Origin: Streptomyces scopuliridis RB72
GTDB lineage: Bacteria > Actinomycetota > Actinomycetes > Streptomycetales > Streptomycetaceae
Assembly: GCF_000718095.1 (NCBI RefSeq)
Contig: NZ_JOEI01000004.1
Span: forward strand, 124,001 to 188,000
DNA: 64,000 nucleotides
Direction: 5' to 3'
Part shown: piece by piece, positions 18,173-26,742 of the stretch
How the letters are laid out: each line of letters opens with the position of its first letter
Position numbering within the stretch: position 1 is the first letter of the stretch
The notes under the pieces: model-generated
The model's input: only the letters and a program-made list of their open reading frames with translations
The model's database searches: none
Told to the model about the DNA's origin: nothing
Position numbers and translations under genes: made by a program

Positions 18173-18355
18173 TCAGACGCCACTGGCGGCGCCGACCTCC
18201 ACATCCACGCCGTGCTCGGCGGCAAGCCGGCGAAGGTCGTCCAGCTCTTCCTGTTCGACATCCGCGAGGAAGTCGTCGCCCGTTTCACGGGCATGGGTGA
18301 GATCCGTTTCCGTGGCCTTTATACGCTGCAGAAGCCCGGCGGTGAACGCGTCCAT
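18173..18355 (-). CDS. Small conserved hypothetical protein (60 aa)
   Basis: This 60-residue acidic, mostly helical protein (KATETDLTHARETGDDFLAD and QEELDDLRRLAAEHGVD) has no membrane segment or metal-binding cluster. I know similar small proteins at this position in Streptomyces but no function. The ATG at 18355 follows GAGGGGGCGCA, a strong ribosome site; a start further upstream at 18415 would lack one. It is transcribed away from cutR, with ~350 bases of shared promoter region. Confidence 0.7.
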   Translation of the reverse strand: MDAFTAGLLQRIKATETDLTHARETGDDFLADVEQEELDDLRRLAAEHGVDVEVGAASGV

Positions 18356-18705
18356 TGCGCCCCCTCGTCGTGGGTCAGTGGCACGGGGGTGTGCCGACGT
18401 CGTGGTCGGTGGCACGGGGGTGTGCCGACGGCGGGAAGATCACGCACCCACTGCCTCTGGATGACAGATAAGGGTGTGGCATGCCACAAACAGGGCGTGA
18501 TCTCGGGTGTGAAATCGTCTTCCCCACGGTCCGCCGCCGAGAAACCTCAACGCATCAACAAATCCGGTCCATTCCCGGAGGTGCCAGGTCATCCGGCATC
18601 GTCTTACCGCCGGTTTATGGCCGTTAAGGGCAGGATGGGCCCGCACAGCCAGTGATACAACCTGCCCTGATCACGGGTGACGGGCCCAGAGGAAGGAACA
18701 GCGAC

Positions 18706-19359
18706 GTGCGCGTACTCGTCGTCGAGGACGAGCAACTGCTCGCCGATGCGGTGGCCACCGGACTGCGCCGGGAGGCCATGGCCGTCGACGTCGTGTACGA
18801 CGGAGCGGCGGCCCTGGAGCGCATCGGGGTGAACGACTACGACGTGGTCGTGCTCGACCGCGACCTGCCCGTCGTCCACGGCGACGACGTCTGCCGGAAG
18901 ATCGTCGAGCTGGGGATGCCCACCCGGGTCCTCATGCTCACGGCCTCGGGCGATGTCAGCGACCGGGTCGAGGGGCTGGAGCTGGGCGCGGACGACTATC
19001 TGCCCAAGCCCTTCGCGTTCAGCGAGCTGACCGCGCGGGTACGGGCGCTCGGCCGCCGTACGACCGTACCGCTGCCTCCCGTGCTGGAGCGCTCCGGGAT
19101 CAAGCTCGACCCCAACCGCCGCGAGGTCTTCCGCGACGGCAGGGAGATCCAGCTCGCCCCCAAGGAATTCGCGGTGCTCGAAGTCCTCATGCGCAGCGAG
19201 GGCGCGGTCGTCTCGGCCGAGCAGCTGCTGGAGAAGGCGTGGGACGAGAACACCGACCCGTTCACCAATGTCGTCCGCGTGACCGTCATGACGCTGCGCC
19301 GCAAGCTCGGTGAGCCACCCGTGATCGTCACGGTGCCCGGCTCCGGATACCGGATCTGA
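18706..19359 (+). CDS. cutR: CutR, OmpR-family response regulator
   Basis: The 217-residue regulator has a receiver domain with acidic residues Glu7 and Asp8, phospho-acceptor Asp51 (VVLDRDLP) and the switch Lys in LPKPF near 100. A winged-helix DNA-binding domain follows (about 125-217, ending VTVPGSGYRI). Length and sequence fit CutR of S. lividans, first found as a regulator affecting copper-dependent growth and antibiotic production and more recently linked to secretion stress. I chose the GTG at 18706 because GAGGAAGG lies nine bases before it. It is coupled to cutS by a TGATG overlap. Confidence 0.93.
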   Translation: MRVLVVEDEQLLADAVATGLRREAMAVDVVYDGAAALERIGVNDYDVVVLDRDLPVVHGDDVCRKIVELGMPTRVLMLTASGDVSDRVEGLELGADDYLPKPFAFSELTARVRALGRRTTVPLPPVLERSGIKLDPNRREVFRDGREIQLAPKEFAVLEVLMRSEGAVVSAEQLLEKAWDENTDPFTNVVRVTVMTLRRKLGEPPVIVTVPGSGYRI

Positions 19360-20597
19360 TGTCCGTGGCGAGTACACCCGCGCCCCCCGCGGCGCCCCCG
19401 AAACCGACCTGGGACCCCAGACGCCCGGACCAGTCGCTTCCTTGGGTGCGTCCGACCATCCGGATACGGCTCACGCTGCTCTACGGCGGCATGTTCCTGA
19501 TCGCCGGCATCCTGCTGCTCTCGATCATCTATCTGCTGGCCGCACAGGCCCTGCACGTGGGCAGCGAGCTGCCCTTCAAGATCGTGACGGGCAAGGTGAG
19601 CAGCGACGTCTGCAACTTCCCGGACCAGGCACCCCCGGAAGAGTTCAACGCGGCGATGAACGCCTGCGTCAACCACCAGCGCCAGCAGGCGCTCGACGAT
19701 CTGCTCAGCCGCTCGCTCTTCGCGCTGGTCGGCCTCAGCGTCATCGCGTTCGCCTTCGGCTACGCGATGGCCGGCCGGGTCCTCTCGCCGCTGGGCCGGA
19801 TCACCCGTACCGCGCGTCGCGTGGTCGGCTCCGACCTGTCCCGGCGCATCGAGCTGGACGGCCCCGACGACGAGCTCAAGGAGCTGGCCGACACCTTCGA
19901 CGAGATGCTGGAGCGGCTGGAGCGGGCCTTCAGCGCGCAGCAACGGTTCGTCGCGAACGCCTCGCACGAGCTGCGTACACCGCTCGCGATCAACCGCACC
20001 CTGCTGGAGGTCCATCTCTCCGATCCGGGGGCGCCCGTGGAGCTCCAGCAGCTCGGCAAGACCCTGCTCGCGACCAATGAGCGCAGCGAGCAGCTGGTGG
20101 AGGGCCTGTTGCTGCTGGCCCGCAGCGACAACCAGATCGTGGAGCGAAAACCGGTCGATCTCGGCGAGGTCGCGACCCGGGCGGTGGACCAGGCGCTCTC
20201 CGAGGCGGAGGCGAAGGCGGTGGAGATCCGTGGCGAACGTGTGCCCGCCATCGTGCAGGGCAACGGCGTCCTGCTGGAAAGGATCGCGCTGAATCTGGTG
20301 CAGAATGCCGTCCGGTACAACATCCCGGAGGGCGGCTGGGTAGAGGTCACCACCGCGATCGAGCAGGGCCAGGCGATCCTGGTGGTATCGAACACCGGTC
20401 CCGTGGTTCCCGCGTACGAGATCGATAATCTCTTCGAGCCGTTCCGGCGGCTACGGACGGAGCGCACCGGCAGTGACAAGGGCGTTGGCCTCGGTCTTTC
20501 GATCGCCAGATCCGTCGCGCGCGCCCATGGCGGACGAATTCACGCCGAACCGCGCGAAGGCGGTGGACTCGTGATGCGTGTCACTCTCCCGGTCTGA
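19359..20597 (+). CDS. cutS: CutS, membrane sensor histidine kinase
   Basis: The 412-residue kinase has two membrane segments (about 42-65 and 125-147) flanking a small extracytoplasmic domain, then HAMP, the phospho-acceptor His203 in NASHELRTPLA, and an ATP-binding domain with the N box (NLVQNAVRYN) and G boxes (GVGLGLS). The outer domain contains exactly two cysteines, in DVCNFPD and NACVNHQ. Published work on CutRS proposes that such a pair senses extracellular redox or secreted-protein misfolding, so this protein keeps the sensor feature. It autophosphorylates and passes phosphate to CutR. Confidence 0.93.
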   Translation: MSVASTPAPPAAPPKPTWDPRRPDQSLPWVRPTIRIRLTLLYGGMFLIAGILLLSIIYLLAAQALHVGSELPFKIVTGKVSSDVCNFPDQAPPEEFNAAMNACVNHQRQQALDDLLSRSLFALVGLSVIAFAFGYAMAGRVLSPLGRITRTARRVVGSDLSRRIELDGPDDELKELADTFDEMLERLERAFSAQQRFVANASHELRTPLAINRTLLEVHLSDPGAPVELQQLGKTLLATNERSEQLVEGLLLLARSDNQIVERKPVDLGEVATRAVDQALSEAEAKAVEIRGERVPAIVQGNGVLLERIALNLVQNAVRYNIPEGGWVEVTTAIEQGQAILVVSNTGPVVPAYEIDNLFEPFRRLRTERTGSDKGVGLGLSIARSVARAHGGRIHAEPREGGGLVMRVTLPV

Positions 20598-21000
20598 GAG
20601 ACTGCGCGGAGTGTTCGGGCAGAAGATTGCTTTGTTCGCTTTGCGCGGAATTCTCGGCGTCAGTTTCCGGCGGACCCATGTGTGATCGATCACAGGGTCG
20701 AATTCCCGCCTATCCACTCTGCGTGATCAAGCCTTCAACGGAAAGCCGGTAAAGTCCGGGTTTCCAGGGGTCGGGATCACGGGAAGTACACGGGGTGGCG
20801 CCCGTGAAGTACGACATTGGGACCGTGTACGGTCCCCTTCGCCACCCGAAGCCGATCACTCCACGTGAGTCCGGTTGGGTGTCGATTGAGTAACAGACCT
20901 TGATGTGAGGCAAAATCTCCGCCTCAGGTCGGGCACAAGTCCGGCCTCTCACGCGTTACCCGCGCTGAGACACCACAGACACCCAGAGGGGGAGAGCGAC
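20598..21000. other. 403-base intergenic region between cutS and the DUF4193 gene
   Basis: No gene is supported here. It contains the 14-base palindrome at 20681-20694 and a small inverted repeat, GAGGC...GCCTC, at about 20906-20924. The promoter and ~100-base leader of the DUF4193 gene must lie in the second half. No terminator with a T-tract was found after cutS. Confidence 0.55.
20681..20694. promoter_or_regulatory. Perfect 14-base palindrome TGTGATCGATCACA
   Basis: The site is a perfect dyad with no spacer mismatch, 84 bases after the cutS stop and 307 before the next gene. Its half-sites resemble Crp half-sites (TGTGA/TCACA), but the spacing is four rather than six, so it does not fit the Streptomyces Crp consensus. 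It looks like an operator for an unidentified dimeric regulator. Confidence 0.4.
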
Positions 21001-21297
21001 ATGGCAACGGATTACGACACCCCACGCAAGACCGATGACGACGTCGATCAGGACAGCCTTGAAGAGCTGAAGGCCCGTCGGAACGACAAGTCCACGTCAG
21101 CGGTCGACGTCGACGAGTTCGAGCAGGCCGAGGGCCTGGAACTGCCCGGCGCGGATCTCTCCAACGAGGAGCTGTCCGTCCGGGTGCTGCCCAGGCAGGC
21201 GGATGAGTTCACCTGCATGAGCTGCTTCCTGGTGCACCACCGCTCCCAGCTCGCCAGGGAGAAGAACGGCCAGCCCATCTGCCGCGACTGCGACTGA
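21001..21297 (+). CDS. DUF4193 family zinc-ribbon protein
   Basis: This 98-residue protein is acidic in its first two thirds and ends in a zinc ribbon with Cys72-x2-Cys75 and Cys94-x2-Cys97. The family is broadly conserved in actinobacteria and has no assigned biochemical function. The C-terminal ribbon resembles those that bind RNA polymerase or nucleic acid, which is only a suggestion. The ATG at 21001 follows GAGGGGGAGAGCGAC, a clear ribosome site. It is separated from the next gene by 13 bases, so the two are probably in one operon. Confidence 0.88.
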   Translation: MATDYDTPRKTDDDVDQDSLEELKARRNDKSTSAVDVDEFEQAEGLELPGADLSNEELSVRVLPRQADEFTCMSCFLVHHRSQLAREKNGQPICRDCD

Positions 21298-21310
21298 GGT
21301 CAGGCCGGCC

Positions 21311-22225
21311 GTGGCAGGCGACACACCGTTCCGGAAACGGCGCTTCCGGCGTAAGGGTTCACCGGAGGTGTATGAGGGCGGCACAGGCCCGGCGGAAGGC
21401 GTTCAGCCCGCTGCCGAGCACTCCGCCCTGTCGCCCCGTTCCGGCGCGGGTGACGACGAGCGAGGCCGGCCGGCCTCGCTCGAAGCGGTCCGGGAAGACC
21501 ACGGTGGTCCCAAGACCGGGGGCCGGCGCCTGGACACCGTCAAACGGGGTGTACGCAGGGGCGGCGACAGCGCCAAGGCGGCGCTGGCCCATCTCGCCGA
21601 CCGGATCATCGAGAACGCTCCTCGGGTTCCGGTCCGCGATCTCGCCACGCTCCGCAAGCAGTTCCCGGGCCTCGGTCCGGAGGAGCTGGCGGACAAGCTG
21701 GTCGCGGGCGCCGCGAACAGCACCTCCACGGTCGGCGCGGGTATCGGCGCGGCCGCGATGATGCCCGTACCGCCCGCGATGCCGGCCGAGCTGGCAGCCG
21801 AGATCACCGCCGTCGCCGCGATCGAGCTGAAGCTCATCGCGGAGCTGCACGAGGTCTACGGACTGCGCCCGTCCGGCACGCTCAGGGAGCGCAGCGCCGC
21901 CTATCTGACGTCCTGGACGGAGGAGCGCGGGGTCGACATCACCAGACCGTCGACCTTCAACGGCGCGCTGAGCGGCCGGATGAAACGCGAGCTGCGGCAG
22001 CAGATCATGAAGCGCACGGTCCGCAGCCTGCCGAATCTCGTTCCGTTCATGATCGGAGCGGCTGTCGGCGCGATGATGAACCGGCGGGACACCAAGAAGG
22101 TCGCCGAGCGCATCCGCAAGGACCTGCGGGCCCGCCAGATCCCCTGGGACACGCTGCACGCGCTGCCGGCGCTGGAGCGGCCCACGGAGCTTCCCGCCGA
22201 GCTGCCCAGGGAACTGGGGCACTAG
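21311..22225 (+). CDS. Conserved hypothetical protein, possibly EcsC-like
   Basis: I do not firmly recognise this 304-residue protein. The N-terminal ~70 residues are basic then low complexity. The rest is helical, with a hydrophobic Gly/Ala/Pro-rich stretch (AGIGAAAMMPVPPAMPAELA near 145-165) next to a helix (IELKLIAELHEVYGL), and a second hydrophobic stretch (LVPFMIGAAVGAMMNRRD near 245). That pattern is reminiscent of EcsC-family proteins. It starts with GTG at 21311, 13 bases after the DUF4193 stop, and is probably co-transcribed with it. A membrane-peripheral location is plausible. Confidence 0.65.
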   Translation: MAGDTPFRKRRFRRKGSPEVYEGGTGPAEGVQPAAEHSALSPRSGAGDDERGRPASLEAVREDHGGPKTGGRRLDTVKRGVRRGGDSAKAALAHLADRIIENAPRVPVRDLATLRKQFPGLGPEELADKLVAGAANSTSTVGAGIGAAAMMPVPPAMPAELAAEITAVAAIELKLIAELHEVYGLRPSGTLRERSAAYLTSWTEERGVDITRPSTFNGALSGRMKRELRQQIMKRTVRSLPNLVPFMIGAAVGAMMNRRDTKKVAERIRKDLRARQIPWDTLHALPALERPTELPAELPRELGH

Positions 22226-22235
22226 CCAGGTCGCC

Positions 22236-22250
22236 GCCCGCCGAGCGGGC
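22236..22250. terminator. Small hairpin between convergent genes
   Basis: GCCCGC (22236-22241) and GCGGGC (22245-22250) form a tight six-pair hairpin with a CGA loop, between the stops of two convergent genes. There is no T-tract. Confidence 0.35.
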
Positions 22251-22252
22251 TC

Positions 22253-22711
22253 TCAGGCGGCCCGTACCGCGTTCAGCGCCGCCGCCAGCGCCTTCGGGTC
22301 GCGGGTCGACACATAGACATACGGCGTCGGGTCGTCCGGGTCCGTGATCTCCACGCGCAGCGCCGTCGGCACATAGCTGCGCAGCAGCATGAAGGCGCGC
22401 GGGTCGGCCTTGTGCAGCCGCCAGGCCCGCGCCTCCTCGGCGTCGAGCACCTCGGCTTCACCGAGCGCCGAGACCGGGATCCTCGCCTCGCCCGCGACCA
22501 GCGAGTCCGCCACCACCCGGATCCGCGCCGAGCCGTACGAACTCACCCCGGCCGCCGCCAGCGCACCCGCGCCGATCACCCCGCCGAGCATCGGCAGCGG
22601 CCCCATCGGCAGCGTGATCAGGCCGCCCGCGACGGCGATCAGAGCGGCGATCCCCCACCAGGACGGGGGGGCGGTCAGGCGTTCGTCGTAGCGCGCGGCG
22701 GAAGGCTCCAT
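22253..22711 (-). CDS. DUF3093 family membrane protein
   Basis: This 152-residue protein begins with two closely spaced membrane segments (about 17-35 and 38-58) joined by a short PMGPLP turn. A soluble beta-rich domain follows, ending in VYVSTRDPKALAAALNAVR. That layout is the DUF3093 family, which is common in actinobacteria and has no known function. The soluble domain resembles PH-like membrane-associated folds. It is transcribed divergently from the thioesterase gene; only 58 bases separate the two starts, so their promoters must overlap. Confidence 0.82.
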   Translation of the reverse strand: MEPSAARYDERLTAPPSWWGIAALIAVAGGLITLPMGPLPMLGGVIGAGALAAAGVSSYGSARIRVVADSLVAGEARIPVSALGEAEVLDAEEARAWRLHKADPRAFMLLRSYVPTALRVEITDPDDPTPYVYVSTRDPKALAAALNAVRAA

Positions 22712-22755
22712 GGAGCCAAGCTTGGCACGGTGCGGTTCGCGGGCGACCGCGCGGG

Positions 22756-22761
22756 TAAGGT
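22756..22761 (+). promoter_or_regulatory. -10 element of a possible leaderless promoter for the thioesterase gene
   Basis: TAAGGT ends eight bases before the GTG at 22770. The AAGG inside it could also serve as a ribosome site, so leaderless initiation is likely but not certain. Confidence 0.4.
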
Positions 22762-22769
22762 CTGCGCCT

Positions 22770-23390
22770 GTGAGTAACGTGCCATCCCGGGGAGCGCCCC
22801 CCGGATCCCCCGCGGGGCCGGGGCCCCTGACACCGCCGGCTGACGCCGTACCGCCGGTACGGCACCCCGACGCCCCCGCCCCCGGTGAGCCGCTCGGGGC
22901 ACACTACGAACACTGTTTCGGCTGCGGCGAGGCACAGCCCCACGGACTCCAGCTGCTGGCACGCGCCGGTGAGGGCGTCCGCATCACCGCCGAGTTCACC
23001 GTCAAACCCGCCCACCAGGGCGCCCCCGGGCTCGCGCACGGCGGTGTGCTGGCCACCGCGCTGGACGAGACGCTCGGCTCGCTGAACTGGCTGCTGCGGG
23101 TGATCGCGGTGACCGGCCGGCTCCAGACCGAGTTCGTACGGCCCGTACCGGTGGGCACGTCGCTGTATCTGGAGGCCGAGGTCACGGCCGTCCACGGGCG
23201 GAAGATCTACTGCACCGCCACCGGCAGGCTCGGCGGCCCCGAGGGACCCGTCGCCGTCCGTGCCGATGCCCTTTTCATCGAGGTCAAGGTCGACCACTTC
23301 ATCGACAACGGCCGCCAGGAGGAGATCCGGGCGGCCATGGCCGATCCCGACCAGATCAAGCGCGCCCGCGCCTTCGAGGTGAACCCATGA
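22770..23390 (+). CDS. PaaI-type hotdog-fold acyl-CoA thioesterase
   Basis: The 206-residue protein has a Pro/Gly-rich N-terminal ~50 residues and then a hotdog domain. HCFGCGEAQPHGLQL opens it, GLAHGGVLATALDETLG carries the HGG signature and the catalytic acidic residue, and IYCTATGRL closes the sheet. Such enzymes hydrolyse acyl-CoA thioesters in the cytoplasm; the acyl group is unknown. I chose the GTG at 22770 because the longer open frame runs through the DUF3093 promoter region. Its stop overlaps the dut start by four bases (ATGA), so the two are co-translated. Confidence 0.82.
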   Translation: MSNVPSRGAPPGSPAGPGPLTPPADAVPPVRHPDAPAPGEPLGAHYEHCFGCGEAQPHGLQLLARAGEGVRITAEFTVKPAHQGAPGLAHGGVLATALDETLGSLNWLLRVIAVTGRLQTEFVRPVPVGTSLYLEAEVTAVHGRKIYCTATGRLGGPEGPVAVRADALFIEVKVDHFIDNGRQEEIRAAMADPDQIKRARAFEVNP

Positions 23391-23911
23391 GCCCTGCCCC
23401 TTCCGGCCCCCTTGACGTACTGATCCGCCGTGTCGATCCGGAGGCGCCGCTTCCGTCGTATGGACACCCGGGCGACGCGGGAGCCGATCTGGTCACCACC
23501 GAGGCCGCGGAGCTCGCCCCCGGTGAGCGGGCGGTCCTGCCGACGGGGGTGGCCATCGCCCTGCCCGACGGCTACGCGGCCTTCGTGCACCCGCGCTCCG
23601 GCCTCGCCGCCCGCTGCGGTGTCGCTCTGGTGAATGCCCCCGGCACGGTGGATGCCGGGTACCGTGGAGAGATCAAGGTGATCGTGGTCAATCTGGACCC
23701 GCGCGAGAGTGTTCGGTTCGAGCGGTTCGACCGGATTGCCCAGCTGATCGTCCAGCGGGTCGAGAAGGTGCGCTTCCACGAGGTGGCGGAACTTCCCGGC
23801 TCGGCGCGGGCCGAGGGGGGCTTCGGCTCCACCGGTGGTCATTCCGCCGTGGGCGGGGTACAGGGTGGGAATCGATACGCTTCGGTCGTATCCGACCGGG
23901 AAGGACAGTGA
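23387..23911 (+). CDS. dut: Deoxyuridine 5'-triphosphate nucleotidohydrolase (dUTPase)
   Basis: The 174-residue enzyme hydrolyses dUTP to dUMP and pyrophosphate, keeping uracil out of DNA and feeding dTMP synthesis. All five trimeric dUTPase motifs are present in order: GDAGADL, PRSGLAAR, NAPGTVDAGYRGEI (with the catalytic Asp), RIAQLIVQ, and GSARAEGGFGSTGGH with the Phe that stacks on uracil. About 25 residues follow motif V, longer than in the E. coli enzyme. The gene overlaps the thioesterase gene by four bases. Confidence 0.95.
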   Translation: MSPAPSGPLDVLIRRVDPEAPLPSYGHPGDAGADLVTTEAAELAPGERAVLPTGVAIALPDGYAAFVHPRSGLAARCGVALVNAPGTVDAGYRGEIKVIVVNLDPRESVRFERFDRIAQLIVQRVEKVRFHEVAELPGSARAEGGFGSTGGHSAVGGVQGGNRYASVVSDREGQ

Positions 23912-23912
23912 C

Positions 23913-24695
23913 GTGTTCGGACGTCGCAAGAAGAGTGGTTCCGCAGAGGGCACGGCGGACGCAGCGGGCGAGGCCGGGCAGCTCACCGACGGCGTCGGCG
24001 TGGACGCCGATGACAGCGAGGCGGGGGACGCACCCCGCCGGGCGAACCTTCCGCCGGCGCCCAGGCCCGACGGTCCCTGGGACATCTCCGAGGTCTCCCA
24101 GCCCGAAGAGGGCCGGGTGGATCTGGGGGGCGTCTTCGTCCCCGCGGTCGACGGCATGGAGCTGCGGGTAGAGGTCGCCGGTGACGCGATCGTCGCCGCC
24201 ACCGTCGTCGTGCGCGACAGCGCCGTACAGCTCCAGGCCTTCGCGGCGCCCAAGAAGGAAGGTATCTGGGGCGAGGTCCGCGAGGAGATCGCCTCCGGCA
24301 TCACCCAGCAGGGCGGCATCATCGACGAGGTCGAGGGCCCGCTGGGCTGGGAGCTGCGCGCCCAGGTGCCCGTACAGCTGCCGGACGGCACCGGAGGCGT
24401 CCAGCTGGTGCGCTTCATCGGGATCGACGGACCGCGCTGGTTCCTGCGCGGTGTGATCTCCGGGCAGGGCGCGGTGCAGCCCGAGGCCGCGGGGCTGCTG
24501 GAACAGATCTTCCGGGACACCGTCGTCGTACGCGGCGAGGGACCGATGGCGCCCCGCGACCCGATCGTCCTCAAGCTGCCGGACGACGCGCAGATGGTGG
24601 CCGAGGGCGTCCAGCAGGAGGAGCAGGAGGGATCCCGCTTCTCCGGTGGCATGGGACAGCTCCAGCGCGGTCCGGAGATCACCGAAGTGCGCTGA
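23913..24695 (+). CDS. DUF3710 family protein
   Basis: This 260-residue soluble protein has a basic start (MFGRRKKSG), a low-complexity acidic linker to about residue 60, then a conserved beta-rich domain (PWDISEVSQPEEGRVDLGG through LVRFIGIDGPRWFLRGVISG) diagnostic of DUF3710. Function is unknown; the family is restricted to actinobacteria and regularly sits beside dut. I chose the GTG at 23913 because GGGAAGGACAG lies just before it. The stop of dut is one base upstream, so the three genes from 22770 form one transcript ending at the terminator at 24715. Confidence 0.85.
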   Translation: MFGRRKKSGSAEGTADAAGEAGQLTDGVGVDADDSEAGDAPRRANLPPAPRPDGPWDISEVSQPEEGRVDLGGVFVPAVDGMELRVEVAGDAIVAATVVVRDSAVQLQAFAAPKKEGIWGEVREEIASGITQQGGIIDEVEGPLGWELRAQVPVQLPDGTGGVQLVRFIGIDGPRWFLRGVISGQGAVQPEAAGLLEQIFRDTVVVRGEGPMAPRDPIVLKLPDDAQMVAEGVQQEEQEGSRFSGGMGQLQRGPEITEVR

Positions 24696-24714
24696 CACCT
24701 GACCGCGAATAGCG

Positions 24715-24745
24715 TGGGCCGCACCCCTTCACGGGGTGCGGCCCA
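24715..24745 (+). terminator. Strong intrinsic terminator after the dut operon
   Basis: TGGGCCGCACCCC (24715-24727) and GGGGTGCGGCCCA (24733-24745) are perfect 13-base complements around a five-base loop, followed by TCGTTGTTTT. This is the most canonical terminator in the window. Confidence 0.92.
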
Positions 24746-24771
24746 TCGTTGTTTTCACCGGTCTTTTCACA

Positions 24772-24787
24772 GGTCACGGGCGTGACC
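24772..24787. promoter_or_regulatory. Palindrome upstream of the kdp operon, candidate operator
   Basis: GGTCACG (24772-24778) and CGTGACC (24781-24787) form a two-base-spaced inverted repeat 122 bases before the first kdp-operon reading frame. No other dyad of comparable length was seen in the 160-base control region. KdpE sites in other bacteria are not this palindrome, so the binding protein is unknown. Confidence 0.4.
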
Positions 24788-24908
24788 GTAGGAAGTGCGT
24801 CAAGCCGGAGCCCTCATCCGTATGAGACCCGTCAACGGAAGCGGAGTCCGCCGGATCAGCGGGTTTCCTCAGGGGGTCAGATCTTCCGCACTCATTCAGG
24901 AGCACCCG

Positions 24909-24992
24909 ATGGCCGACCTGGCCTTCGTCGTCACCACGATCGCGGTCTTCGCGCTGGTGGCCCTCATCGCCAAGGGGGTGACGAAGCTGTGA
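24909..24992 (+). CDS. Single-span membrane miniprotein upstream of kdpF (27 aa)
   Basis: A 27-codon frame (MADLAFVVTTIAVFALVALI then AKGVTKL) encodes one hydrophobic helix with a basic C-terminal end. The ATG at 24909 follows AGGAGCACCCG, a good ribosome site, and the stop overlaps the kdpF GTG by four bases (GTGA). The close coupling and similar size to KdpF suggest an extra small subunit or a KdpF-like helper of the Kdp pump. Sequence similarity to KdpF itself is weak. Confidence 0.7.
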   Translation: MADLAFVVTTIAVFALVALIAKGVTKL

Positions 24993-25078
24993 CCGCCGAG
25001 AACATCGTCGGCCTGGTCGTGGCCGTCGCCCTGCTGGGCTATCTCGTCCTCGCCCTCCTCTTCCCGGAGAGGTTCTGA
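24989..25078 (+). CDS. kdpF: KdpF, small stabilising subunit of the Kdp potassium pump
   Basis: A 29-residue single-helix protein starting with GTG (MTAENIVGLVVAVALLGYLV then LALLFPERF). The C-terminal (F/Y)P-E-R/K-F ending and the position directly before kdpA are the signature of KdpF, a lipid-like subunit that stabilises the KdpABC complex. It overlaps the upstream miniprotein gene by four bases, and its stop is 3 bases before the kdpA ATG. Confidence 0.88.
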   Translation: MTAENIVGLVVAVALLGYLVLALLFPERF

Positions 25079-25081
25079 GTG

Positions 25082-26742
25082 ATGAGCCCCGTCCTCGCCG
25101 GTGTGCTCCAGCTGCTCGCCCTGATGGTGGCGCTCGCTCTGGCGTACCGTCCGCTCGGCGACTACATGGCCCGTGTCTACAGCTCGCCCAGGCACCTCAG
25201 GGCCGAGAAGTGGATCTACCGCGTCATCGGCGCCGATCCCGCCATCGAGATGCGCTGGCCCGCCTATCTGCGCGGGGTCCTCGCCTTCTCCGTGATCGGT
25301 GTCCTGTTCCTGTATCTGCTCCAGCGGGTCCAGGGCGGGCTTCCGGGCTCGCTCGGCTTCGCGTCGATCGACCCGGACCAGGCGTTCAACACCGCCGCGT
25401 CCTTCGTCTCCAACACCAACTGGCAGTCGTACTACGGCGAACAGGCCATGGGCCATGTCGTCCAGACCGGCGGGCTCGCGGTCCAGAACTTCCTCTCGGC
25501 CGCCGTGGGCATGGCCGTCGCGGTGGCGCTCGTACGCGGCTTCGCCCGCTCCCGCACCGGCGAGCTGGGCAACTTCTGGTCGGACCTGGTGCGCGGCACC
25601 GTCCGGATCCTGCTGCCGATCTCCGTCATCGGCGCGCTCGTGCTGGTCGCCTGCGGCGCCATCCAGAACTTCGCGGGCATCCACGAAGTGGGTCAGTTCA
25701 CGGGCGGCTCGCAGCAGTGGAACGGCGGCGCGGTCGCCTCCCAGGAGGTGATCAAGGAGCTGGGCACCAACGGGGGCGGTTACTTCAACGCCAACGCCGC
25801 CCACCCCTTCGAGAACCCCAACGGGATCTCCAACCTCTTCGAGATCTTTCTGATCCTGCTCATCCCGTTCGCGATGACCCGCACCTTCGGCCGGATGGTG
25901 GGCAGCCTCCGGCAGGGGTACGCGATCCTCGTCGCGATGCTGACGATCTGGCTCGGCTTCACCGCGCTGATGATGTGGACCGAGTTCCACCACGGCGGCC
26001 CGGCGTTCGAGATCGCGGGCGGCGCCCTGGAGGGCAAGGAGACCCGCTTCGGGATCGGCGGCTCGTCGATCTTCGCGGTGGCCACCACCCTCACCTCGAC
26101 CGGCGCGGTCAACTCCTTCCTCTCCTCGTACACCGGGTTCGGCGGCGGTATCGCGCTGCTGGGCATGCAGCTCGGTGAGATCGCGCCCGGAGGGGTCGGC
26201 TCCGGTCTCTACGGCATGCTGATCATGGCCGTCATCGCGGTGTTCATCGCGGGTCTGATGGTCGGACGTACGCCGGAGTATCTGGGCAAGAAGATCGGCG
26301 GCCGCCAGATCAAGTTCGCCGCCTGCTACATCCTGATCACCCCGGCGCTGGTGCTCTGCTTCACCGCCGTGGCCATGGCGCTGCCCACCCCGGGCCACTC
26401 CATGACCAACTCGGGGCCGCACGGCTTCTCCGAGATCCTGTACGCGTACACCTCGGGCGCCAACAACAACGGTTCGGCCTTCGCCGGGCTCAACGCGGAC
26501 ACCCAGTGGTTCAACACCACCATCGGGCTGGCGATGCTGCTCGGCCGCTTCGTGCCCATGGTGTTCGTCCTCGCGCTGGCGGGATCGCTTGCCGAGCAGC
26601 GCCCCGTACCCGAGACCGCGGGCACGCTCCGGACCGAGAAACCGCTGTTCAGCGGGGTGCTCGTGGGCACGATCGTGATCGTCGCCGGACTGACCTACTT
26701 CCCGGCGCTGGCGCTGGGGCCGCTGGCCGAGGGGCTGGCGTC

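Noticed and set aside
20681-20694. TGTGATCGATCACA as a Crp site
   Set aside because: The half-sites match, but the four-base centre does not fit GTG-N6-GNCAC, so I list it only as an orphan palindrome.
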